Assembly: GCF_037975245.1 (NCBI RefSeq)
Contig: NC_092569.1
Location: 2,147,501 to 2,211,500, forward strand
Length of the DNA: 64,000 nucleotides
Direction: 5' to 3'
From: Apostichopus japonicus
Lineage: Eukaryota; Echinodermata; Holothuroidea; Aspidochirotida; Stichopodidae
Shown here: positions 1 through 11,900 of the stretch, piece after piece
Position numbering within the stretch: the first letter of the stretch is position 1
Layout of the letters: every line of letters starts with the position of its first letter
Notes under the pieces: generated by a model
The model's input: only the letters and a program-made list of their open reading frames with translations
What the model was told of the DNA's origin: nothing
The model's database searches: none
Position numbers and translations under genes: made by a program

Positions 1-191
1 AGGTTTACAGGGATCATATTTTCTGTCCGGGGGGGATTTGATTTATAAGCCTGACCACAATTGTTTAATTTGATAACTTTTATTATTGATATCTTGAAGA
101 CTGCAATAAGGAGTGTTTAATCCTTGCTGAGTCCAAGCTTGATTTACAGAGGTAGCCAATGTGCACATTACTAGAAATGCTCTACTGGTGT

Positions 192-250
192 TAACTTTCT
201 TTTCTTTTTTCTTTTTCTCTTTTCTTTTTCTCTTTCTCTTTTTCTTTTAC
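192..250 (+). repeat. Polypyrimidine tract (TTTTCT)n
   Basis: About 60 bases of T and C in TTTTCTC-type units, purine-rich on the other strand. Confidence 0.8.
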
Positions 251-1796
251 TTTGGTGGGATTCACTTATGCCATTTCTTATGTTTTACCTTTCTTGTTTG
301 TATATAGTAAACATTTAATAAAAATAATTTTATTAAAATGCACTTGTTATTTGTCTTTTCTTATGGAAACCTTAAACCACCACTTCCTGGAAAACTTCCT
401 GTAACATTCACAATTGGTCTAAGAATATATATAACTTTTACTTTTGTATAAATTTTTTCACCCACCCTCAAATCCATTTCAAAGATCTGGGGAATGGAAG
501 TTACAGAGCACAGACCGGTGGTGCTTAATGCATCGTAGCTGCACTGGTAGTGTGGTGTCTTACCTCCAGGGTTAGTGATATGGAGTAGTATTCTCAGAAC
601 ATGGTATTGTGCACTGACAGATTACCAAGTACCATTCATTTTAATTAAACTTAAATGTAGATACCATCATTTAGGTTTTCGTTGAAAATTACAATCAAAA
701 CTACATAGTACCATGTACAGAGCTGTGGTCCTTTATTGTACCATACACTTTATAAAAAAAATTGATATCCGACACCTGGAATACTAAAGTCTCTAATCCA
801 ATTGCACTTGACTATCTACAAAATGTTACTCTTATATATACAATACCAACAGGCTGTGAGCTCTATCAGAAAAATTCAACGATTTTGTACTTAAACATGG
901 AGGGAATATATTGTTGGATTTACAAGTTTTAAGAACTCTCTTAAAAGTGTTGTCGGACATTGCGAAAGTTAAAACCTTGGTACAGTGTGCTATCAGTAAC
1001 GAGAACCTAGCCTACATTACAATATACTGAGATACAGTAGTGCTAGTTGAAAGTGTCTCTTAATCAACAAATTGTAAGCTAATCAGGCCAAACATTCATA
1101 CACACAAGCTTCACTTTGATTTCTTTAAATATTTCAAAAACTTGGGACCTCCATAAACCTTACCCATGCTTGATGATAACTCCTTATAATGTAATAAATA
1201 GCTGCGTCAGTTTCTACATTGTTGACAGATACAAGACTATCTTTACCCAATTTAATCAGAAATATTTAAGGCAATGGAACTTAATCGGGAAACGCAAATC
1301 ACTGATGGGAAATATAACAGTCTGAATAAGTGAGCCTCTCATTTAATTTATCCAATACTTTGTATTTAAAATCTTCCAGAAAAACAAATTAGGAAATATT
1401 TGATCCGCCTGGTGGCAAATGAGCTTGATAGAACAAGGATAAAGAATACCAAAGGAAACGAGCTGTCTCTAAAGAGAAAAAAAAAACCTCGCAAAACAAG
1501 CAGAAAATATACAGTAAACATATGAAAGCTGAACAGTCAGCTGAACAGTCAGAAAAGAAACTTTCCAACTGAACAGCTGCCATGGAATTAATAAAACTGA
1601 CCTACTGCAAGTACTTCAAATTTCTCTAATATATTCAGCTTTTGATGATGTTCACATCAGACGGAACTGTTTTCAACCAGATTGCTGAAAACAATGCTTC
1701 CTTTTATAAAAAGAAAATATGAAAACAGGGTTTAACCTGCCCAACAATCCACACTCGGCAGAATGACCATTTGCTATTCCAACTAAAAACCAAAAT

Positions 1797-2030
1797 AAAA
1801 TAAAACTGTTAGCAAACTGCTTATCCACTAGAGAGCCTGTGTAATAGAATGTGTAAAAGTAAGTTGGCCTGACGTTTCGATCCTAGCAGGATCTTCTTCA
1901 GAGGCTAAATGACAAGTTACAGTAACAGAGGGGACAAAAACACGCACAGAATACAGACAGGTTAATGAGCAACTAAAAAGGGGACAAAAACACGCACAGA
2001 ATACAGACAGGTTAATGAGCAACTAAAAAC
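1797..2030 (-). repeat. Interspersed repeat family H, copy 1 (hammerhead-like core)
   Basis: On the minus strand it contains CTGAAGAAGATCC-TGCTA-GGATCGAAAC, shared with 13792-13965, 42420-42535 and 41159-41330. A 49-50 bp segment (GGGACAAAAACACGCACAG...) is tandemly duplicated at 1931-1979 and 1981-2029. Confidence 0.65.
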
Positions 2031-2800
2031 CATAAGAATTATGCTAAGCTCCATCAAAATTCCAAATGGCCATGTCACATATCCAGAGTTTCAATACTGC
2101 TTGATGTACATTACTACCACAGAATTACTGATTTAGAGGAAAAAATAAAAAAATTATCAATCTGACTTTGCTACAGGACACTGTTGCCAATAGCCAGCTT
2201 ATTTTCTGGCTTACTGACAACAATTGTCTATATAATTATTGCCAAAGTTCTAACTGATGAGTGTTCATTCTAGTTTGGTCTCTACTGATATATGTTAACT
2301 TTAATTTCCACAAAATGTTTTCTTTGGAAAGGTGCTAGGCTCTTATAAAATACTTTGAAAGCTTCATGCAAACGTACTTGGAAAAACACAACATACACTT
2401 CTGTGAAATTTCTTGTAATACTAGGCTTCATTTTTTTTCAAATCTGGCCATGTATGAAACAAAATGAGAATTTCTGGCTGAATCTGAAAGAGGACAAGAT
2501 GACCCTGGCAAGTGAACATACAACCAAAATAACCTCTTCCTTCGCACCAATGAGTTGCCACATTCACTCTTCCTTTTGCCTACAAGCTCCAACCCACTTC
2601 TTCACCCTCTTATTCATACTGTTGATCACTACAGTAGTCACTTTTGGTAGTTTCACCAAGTTCATAACAAGGTTTTCCTTTGACAAAACTACTCGAGGCA
2701 TCTAACACTTCTCCAGGTGGAAGCTGAATTTGAACAAACAACAAGGAGGCTACCCCTTTCTGATGGCACCAGAGGCAATTCCATTTTTGAAGCCAACGCA

Positions 2801-2923
2801 TTAGTCCAGTTCTTCTTCTTCATCCCCGCATCCATTACTGCAGAAGATGCATGGAACGACCAGCAGGAGCAAGGGTGACGCCAGCAGGATGAAGAGACCT
2901 ACGCAAGCTAGGCTTGCAATCAC
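2801..2923 (-). CDS. RNF144A: RNF144 alternative terminal exon 8B (second membrane anchor)
   Basis: Encodes [20 protein letters not shown], then [19 protein letters not shown] and a TAA stop. It starts with the same V-I dipeptide and phase as exon 8A and shares the LLASPxLLL core, but has fewer cysteines and an acidic end instead of LPT. Acceptor CATTTTCAG with an upstream pyrimidine tract. It is best explained as a tandem duplicate of exon 8A used as an alternative last exon; transcript evidence is needed to show use. Confidence 0.82.
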   Translation of the reverse strand: MIASLACVGLFILLASPLLLLVVPCIFCSNGCGDEEEELD

Positions 2924-5900
2924 CTGAAAATGTGAAGAGGGTGGGGGGAAAAAATGGAAAAAGTTAACAAAAACAAGCATGATCACAAAATACATAAATA
3001 AATAAATTGGCTCATGTCATCCTTAATAAGCAAATGAGCTGATTAAATTAGGCATGGTGGATAAGGAAACGAAAGGGAAAGAGTTTTCCTTCCACATTCT
3101 ACTCAGTGCATGTAGTCCCAGTAGTCTAATTCGGAGAGAGATAATCCAATAAGCAAACAGTACATTTCAAGGTATTGTTCCTCCCGCTCAGGACTCCCCA
3201 TGCTCCGTTCGACAGGTCCGTTCTCCAGTCAGACGACCACTCACAAAAAGACATGCAAGAGCGTTATACGTGAATTCTCGAGATACCCACACACCCATGA
3301 TGCTAAACTATAGATCTATGAAATTATCATTATTAATCCAATCCTTCTTTGTTCAGTATTTTGTAAAGGTAGAATATTGGTTCAATTGATCATATATCTG
3401 TTTCTTATAAAAGATAAAGGAATTGCGCAAATGTAAGAGACATATTCAAGTAACTTTTTATCAACATCATTTTGTAGGTGAATTTTACACCCAAACACCT
3501 TTAGACTTATAAACCCAACCAAAGGGTAAACAGCATTTTTTCATTGGTATAGTTTGTCAGGATGTTATAACCAGTTGTGAATATGCATAAGTTGATGAAT
3601 ACAAAAGAATATAAAAAACTACAGAAAAATGACACTGAGCTCGTTCTCCCTATATGACCAAGAAGTGCATGAGAATAGTGTGTCCAGGGTATCCCAGATA
3701 ACCAACAGTTGTGTGTGGATGTATCGGTAATAAGCAACTTTGATTTTTTACTCAAAAGTGTCCTTCACAGATGACCAGCATTTACATGCAATGTTTTTCA
3801 TAAACATTTCTACAACTTACTGTACAACAAGTGATATTACAAATGAAATGAATAACTACCTCAGATGGTTCATGCACTTACATATGTATGATACCCATCA
3901 CCAAACCTTGGGGGGCGGGGGGAGGTCCCCACCCTAGGGTGGTACCTCACGTTGGTAGATTATCGTCTTCGTCTCGGCAGTGACAGAGGTTGCATTTACA
4001 GCAGAGGATACAAGGTGCAATGAGTAGAAGGAATGGTGAAGCTAGGAGTAGTAATATGCCAAAACCAGCAAATATACCAATCACCTGGTGTTTAAAAAAA
4101 ACAATAAAACAAGATCAACAAATATGACCAGGTTGTTCACCATTTGGTACTGACAGGCTAACATATGAAGGACAGTGGAACAATACCAGGAATAATCCCT
4201 CCCCTTCCCTTCCATCCCACCCCCCCTCCCCTCTCCATGGGATGAGAACCACATCCCCTTCATCACCATGACTAGCAGGGAACAATGGGAACGTCTCGAT
4301 CCACTTCCCTATGCCTTCCCCAGCAAAGTCAAATAGAAACAGAAAAACCTAAACCAGGGTGTTGACACTGTCTAGCATAATTCCAAAGTTATTGATCATG
4401 TCAAAGTGTCAAAAAGAGTCATGTTATATTATATATCTTCATATGACCTTTGACCTTCACCAAAAACAATATGGTTCTTGTTTTGTGCCATGTATGAAGT
4501 ATCAGCTCAATATTGAGATTTCTCCAGTGCAATTTCTCACTTTTGACCTATGACCTCCATCAAGTATATGAGGTACATGCATGTAATAAAATTCGAAGGA
4601 AAAAGAAAGCAACATTTTGATTTCTATATTTAGCTCAATGGCTAATTTCAACATTAACTGAAAACGAAAAATTATTCCTCTGTAACAAATCACTAGACAA
4701 CTGTACATGCGAGTACTTTAGAAGGGTAAGGTTTGAAAATCATAAAATGTTGGAAAACAGAAAGCTTTCATCTGTGACTGTGTAGCAATTTTACTCAAAT
4801 GGGATATTAGATGAAATGATTATATGGTTGCATATAGCTATTGTACAGGATAAACATGGAGTGTCTAACAATAGGTACAAAAATCTAATAACCTTTAAAA
4901 GCATGGATACATTTAGTTACCTGACACAGAAAAAGGAAATTTTGTACATTTCCTGTTTTAATAACTGTAATGCTAATAATATATATCTGAAACGAACACA
5001 GTGACTAAGTATGGGGAAGTTTGCACATCCTTCCAAGGAAATCGAGCACTGACAGAAGAATCTGAATTATAGATATATCAACATGAAACGGTCCTTTCGT
5101 GTTCTCACACGATCTGAGTATCAGGAAGCTAAGACTGACCAGGATATTGTTCATCAAGTTTTGAGAAACAAAGTTTGACAAATAAACACAGGGAAAGCTG
5201 TCATAATAAGTACTTGACTTAATGAACATTCCAGACCTTCTTAAATTTGATACAAACTGTGGTTCCGACATGCATATATTCAATGTTTCAAAATAATACC
5301 ACACAGGCATCTAACTTTATTGGTCCTCACGTCAGCTTACCTGGGTTCTATGCCAAATGACCGATGCTCTGGAATGACCCAATTTATTCTTGCATGGCCC
5401 CTTGTCGTAATGTCGTAGTAAAAAATCGTCCTACAGTTTTCAATAAAAGGCAGAGAAAGAGACATCATAAGCAATTATGTCACAAATACGACTAAGATGA
5501 CAGTTGCCTGTCATCTACCAAACAATACAAATATATCAAAACAATATCAAAAATAAAAATGAGTTCCATTTTGAAATATCTCCCCGATATGTTCTAGGAG
5601 AGAAGTAGCGTCATCATTTTGCTCTCAAACTATATAATTTATTCTTTTTTCCAGTTCTCATTTGAAGTCTTTCCATCTAAATGTAACAAACCTTTGTCTA
5701 AATTAATTAAATCTCTTTGTCTAAATTAATGACAGCATCTTCTGCCCCGATCTTCACAATTAAAGTGAAAAGTTGACTCGACTTAGGAACATTTTTCCGT
5801 GGCAAAATTGCAGGTTAACATAGTGTTGAGGTCGGTGTTGAGAACTGCGACACCTGCTTACAGGCTTTAACCGTACATTGTCACATTAATCCAACAATCT

Positions 5901-8900
5901 GATACTCTGTTCCGATAATCAACTGGCTGTACATAGACATTCCATGCTAGCTGATCTTATGGAGTTTGATGCACTACATGGCCAACAACACTGAAATTAT
6001 TCCAAGTTTCATCTCAATCATGCTCAAGACATGACAGAATATATAATAATCTTAGCTCTTCACCTACAGATTGAAGATAAATAACAGACTGGCCAGGCTA
6101 CCACCGACTGGCCAAGCAACCACCGACTCCAATTCCAGCTGTGGATGTAGCTGAAGGAACAACCACTGACCGTAAGCTCGATCAATAGGAAGCTGCTTAA
6201 AGTATATAATCTTAGCTCTCCACCTACAGATTGAAGATAGAGAACTAACTGGCCAAGCTACCATCGACTCCAATTCTAGCTGTGGATGCAGCTGAAGGAA
6301 CAACCACTGACCGTAATCTTGGTCAATGGGAAGCTGCTTAAAGTACATAATCTTAGCTCTCCACCTACAGATTTAAGATAGAGAACAAACTGGCCAAGCT
6401 ACCACCGACTCCAACTCCAGCTGTGGATGCAGCTGAAGGAACAACCACTGACCGTAAGCTCGGTCAATGGGAACCTGCATAAAGTAGAAACCACTGACCA
6501 TAGGCTCGCTAGATGGGAAACTGCTTAAGTAGATTGGATACACATATGAGAGGTGCAAGTAAATAAGTCATTTGTTTGTTTAACTTACATCAAGGTTAGC
6601 CAAGCAGTACCAGCAGAAGACGTGTTTACACCTCTTACACATCATCTGGGCACACCCTGCATCTCTCTCTATCGGTATATGACACATCGGACAGCGTTTT
6701 ATCTTGGCATCGTCATCACCGTCATATCTGACTCTGAAAGACAGACGAAAAGAAACTACGCATAAACTGAGCAAAATTCAACAATTCATACAACAATTCC
6801 TTTTGTTTTTCGGGTGACAGGGAAGTTTTTACTGAAGTCGTCATTTTATCTGGAATTGCCTCGCAAATTGCCTCGCCGAAATGGTTCGACTGAAACACAA
6901 AGGTACTAACGAGTGCATATTATTTACACTTGGACCTTCGTATTTTCAAGGTTTCACGATAAACTAAAATCATAAAACCCCAGCATTAAAGTTAAAAATT
7001 GGCAAACTCAATTTTTCCCAGCACTTGTAATATTCTAGGCAGAATTTTACGCTCAGTATAATGTCGAAACATGTTTGAGAAAACAATACAAAACATCTGC
7101 TTCTCTACTTCTTATACAGTTTCAAGTATTGATAATATGTTCCATATGAAACTAAAGATTCAACAAAAAAATGACTCAAAATGTTTTATCTGAGGTTCAT
7201 TATTCATAAATTATAAAGAATTCCATATTCATATAAAGTTGATTTCAAAACCAAACAAACAGAGCAAAAAGAAATTTTGCCCCTCGTCTTCAAATTCAGG
7301 CAATCCTTTTAAATATCTGTGTAACAGGACTTACGATAAAACATCAAGCAGGTGTGCTGAAGCTCCCTGCTGTTGTGCCAGATTTTCCAGATTTTCAGTA
7401 CATGATATGTTGGCATGCCATCTGGACTTGCAGATACAACAGAAGGTCAGTCCACACTAAATGGAGAAAGACAGGAGAGAAGATGTCAAATCATGTTAAA
7501 CTATCTGCTATTTGTGGCCCCAATAGTCTTGTCGACTAACATTCCAAACTAAACCAAATGATCTTATTTTGCAGATTGCACCCAACCTATGACTAAACTT
7601 GGTGTACAATTCAACACCAACTGCATGCTACTTTTATTGAAGTCACGTGAAGTGTGCTACTAGTGAGCGTTGTGGCCAATTGGCTAAGGCGTCGGACTCG
7701 TGATCCAAGGATTGCAGGTTCTATTCCTGCCTAGTTCATTACGTTGTGTCCTTGGGCAAGATGCTTTATCTCACTTGCCTCTCTCCACCCAGTGGTTAAA
7801 TGGGTACCTGTGGGGGCAGTATATAACTGCTGCTGGGATTGTCTCTGGGACAGGTTATCATTGACCAGGGGTAATATAAGGTCTGTAAAGCGTTTCGAGA
7901 CCTATCGCTGGTATAAAGCGCTAGATAAAAAGCAAATATTATATTTTATTTTCTCGTTTGCAAAAGGTCGATTATTTATCGGAATGACCGTTGAGTCTCT
8001 CACCGATGGACAGTGGACAGGTTTAGCTTTGGTGGGATCTCCTCCAGTGTGACACACGTGACAGATTGTCTCACAGCCCAGCTCAGGACAATAGGTTCTG
8101 TTGGGGTCTAGATCAATTTCTGTAATGGAATTCAAATATTAAATATAGGCTTTAAACAAAAAATATAAATAAAGATATAAATTTCATTTTATATGATGAA
8201 TGGGTCCATTAAAATATTAAATATAAGCTTTACAAAAAAAAAAAATATTAATAATATAAATTTCATTTTATATGATGAATGGGTCTATTAAAATATTAAA
8301 TATAGGCTTTACAAAAAAAATATTAATAATATAAATTTCATTTTATATCATGAATGGGTCAGAGCAAAAAGAAAATTAAAGAGTTGTGTGTATGTGGCAT
8401 GTTTGCTACTACTGAACATAGGGAGGTTAGAGTATGCAGGGTATAATATGAATGATGTTGATACTGTACCATGGGAGCGTGGGATTCTACAGTAAATTAC
8501 CTGGAATGATTTAGTTAGGGGCTGAATCATTATGGAAGGCCGGTGGTGAATCATAGATCTTATAAAGAAGGGGTGTGTCCCCCTCCCCTGGCCCACTGAG
8601 CAGCAGAACAACAGTCCTAAGCCCTTTGTGTATAGAGTTACTTGAAGGCTACGGAGTGGAGTTTCATAATTATGCTAATTTGATCTTCAACAAATCTAGC
8701 AGAAACATTCTACATCTAGAGGAACATTTAAAACTGAGGAACAGCATTTTCTTTCTTTTCTTTTACAAACCCCTTGCAGGGAGATACTTAACACTTATTT
8801 GGGTTGGTTTCTATTAAAAGTTTCAAAATAATACACCACAGGGATCACTAGATATACTTTAGTGTAAATATACATGGCATACTTTATGCACTGTACACTT

Positions 8901-11900
8901 ATATGGCATACGATACTGTTAGTCCTTCGTCACAGATTTCAAAGTCATTTTACACAGCATGTCTTCAAAATATTATCAATCCAAACGGTTCCACTTTTTC
9001 AATCTAACAGAACTGTGTCCATCAAGAACCTTTACACCACTTAAAACCTGACGAGCCAACACTGCATGTCTGCAACGCACATACGGTACATACGGTACAT
9101 GTATATATCCTTCTTGACAGGAAATGTCATGTTATGAATACAACCAGCAACTTTGACAGATATTAAATGTTTTGTGAACCTACTTTCCTCATCCACACTA
9201 TAGAAGAAAGTAAATCATACAAAAGAAATTAGAAAAATTGATGGAACATTCCCTTGTGAACTCCTAATGAACTAATGCGCATGGAGTCACGCCATATGCT
9301 ACATGAAGTGCACTTTATGCAGCCTGAACAACCAGCACTTGGGCAGCCACACGTGATCGCATCTTGAAGATTGTTAACGTGTGAACTTGTGACCATCAGG
9401 TAAAACAACATCCTTTCACAAGAGGACGTAGCAACCATTGAGATTAACTTATTGATCATACCAGCATCCGGAGGTTTCTTTCAATTGTTCATTTACAACG
9501 GCGACGTGGATATAAAAATATTATCTGGGCTGTCTCAAATGAGATTAGGGCTGGAACGGAGTACAGTATTCGTTCCTTGGTTACAATTGCTTCACTGAAG
9601 TGTACGTTTCTTATCCTGTTTGTTGACTATAAACGAAAGCCTTAAAACCCTCCTTATGAGACTTGTCAATTTTAAGAACAGAAGTGCCATCTGTGGAAAA
9701 GCATTCAAGCGTTAACTCACCGAGTCGAAAGCAAAAAAACCACATTTGGTAGCATTCGACTTACCGAGTTGAAAACGGAATCGTTTGTAGCGCTCGTAAA
9801 TATTCTCCCCGACTATCTTCTGAATCTGTAAGAAATCAAAGAGATGATCAATTCGAGTGATGTACGTTATATAAAGTAGGTACTGTAGTATTAATAGGGA
9901 GTACACTAGCCTGACCATGTAACAGTATAAGGGTATATTCCAAAACTGACTGGTTTGGATATTTACGAGTGACAAGCTTACCTGTCTCCTCACAACCCTA
10001 ACCAACATCGTGCGTTTTGTTGTCAGGATTTCCTACAGTGATAGAAGATCCCTCCCTATCAAAAAAAACAGAATACTTATCGGGCTGTCCACGCTTGGTA
10101 ATACTTCAGTATCCAAATTATGGAAAAGACCAAGAACATAGGTTCCAATTCCGTACGAAAAATCGCTGTAGGAAATCCTGACAACAAAACGCACGATGTT
10201 GGTTAGGGTTGTGAGGAGAGAGGTAAGCAAGGAACGAAGTAAAAAGTCCAGTACAGTATGTATCACAATAAAGACTAAGTAACACACTACAGGTCAAATA
10301 TTCTAATGGTGACTGGTACAGTAGGTCTGGATAATCATGAGGGACAACATTACCTTCCCCAACGCAGGGTTACGTGGAAACCAGGTTAAGCGAGAAGCTA
10401 ATTGAATTATTTAATTATGTTTGTCAAAATCTGCCACAGTGAGAAAGCAACATCACTGCAGGCTAACATTTAGGTCTGTATTTGTGAGCTCATTTGGTGT
10501 GAAACCCAGAGCATTCTTACATTTCACTATCGTTCGTTGGGTATAAAGAAGAGTTTTTTTTTCTCCACAAAATAAAATCATTTTTAATTCCAGTTTGACA
10601 TTTCATGGATAATTTCTCCTCCCTAGTTCTCAAATATTCCCGATTTTGTTTTATGGCTTCAAGTCATTCTACAGAACTATCAATCTCATAGCACAGTACA
10701 TTAAACTTAAATTCTTTGACAAATAAACTATCACATGGAATTATATTTTAAGCATTCAAATTTTGTGCAGCATTTTTGAAGGTTCTGAGTTTTGTTTCTT
10801 CTAAGGTTCTACGGTTCCTGTGTACAGAACTGCTATTTACATGTTTGCATAGTATATATAGATCTAGCAAACTGCCCATTTTGCATATATATCATTTTGC
10901 TATGCGATACCCAAATAAATTATTCCTTTTTATTTCCACTTCAAATGATTAAGTTCAACAAACCATGGAGGTAAAAACAGACCTCCATGGACAAACAATG
11001 ACGGCAAATCAATTGGAACCTAACCATTCACATTAACACAACATTGTAGTCTCTTCATGTAGACTAATTCATGGTCAATTTTCCACATATCTTTAATAAA
11101 CAATCTTTGTATGTCAGTACCCTACACTGTACACTCCAATGAATACTTTACTATTTAAATATCGTAGCAGTCCGTAAGGTTCTGAAGTTTGACCTCCCCT
11201 AAGATACTAGGGTTCCTGTGTTCAAAAAGTATTACTAAATTCTCTATGCACTTGCACTGTATTGTTTGCCCATGTTGCATATATATAGTAATTACCATAC
11301 AGTCTGTAGCATTTTGCTGCTACAGTAAGCACTACTGAATAAATTATTCCCAGCACTGTACTGTTGTTACTTGCAATTACACTGTAGATGCTATGGAACT
11401 GTTTGCAAAGATCTCTCACAAGTTCTCAGTTCTCATTCATGTCGAGAGCAATTAGATTCGATCTATATTGGTACCAAGTTAAATAGGGCACCCTGCTTGG
11501 CAACATACAATTAACCAAATAAAGCCCACATGCACACAAATGATTGCACTGACTTAATGTCCAAGCGTAAAAGCAATTACTGTGCGTGAAATTAAGTCTA
11601 GGCGTGTGGCAATACTGTACATAATTTACCAATAACACCAACTGGTAAGGAATGGTGGTATATATAGGTAAACTGTAGAGGTTAGATCAATGTACCACAG
11701 AGTCATAATAAAAATAATATACATAATAATATACATCATTTGAACTCAGGGATTAATTTAGTATTCCAACTTTGTGTAGCAATATTGAAGAACTTACACA
11801 AGTTTTGAGAGTTTTGTCCCTTATACAGAAACAGTACTAGTACAGTAGTACATCATGGTTTGTGCCTTCGTGGGGTCTAATTCATAAAATTTACTTAGGA

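Larger units (their letters stand above)
1..2800. other. RNF144A: 3' flank or 3' UTR of RNF144 exon 8B
   Basis: AT-rich with no convincing coding sequence. Holds the polypyrimidine tract and repeat H copy 1. A minus-strand AATAAA-type signal occurs near 330, but which site ends the transcript cannot be told. Confidence 0.5.

Noticed and set aside
6064-6558. Repeated minus-strand peptide [19 protein letters not shown]
   Set aside because: Arises from the 140-bp tandem repeat in an intron; frames break between copies.
9229-9459. Cys-rich minus-strand frame ([17 protein letters not shown]) resembling a zinc-binding exon of RNF144
   Set aside because: Lies between exons 3 and 4, whose phases join perfectly without it, and the Cys spacing does not fit RING or IBR.
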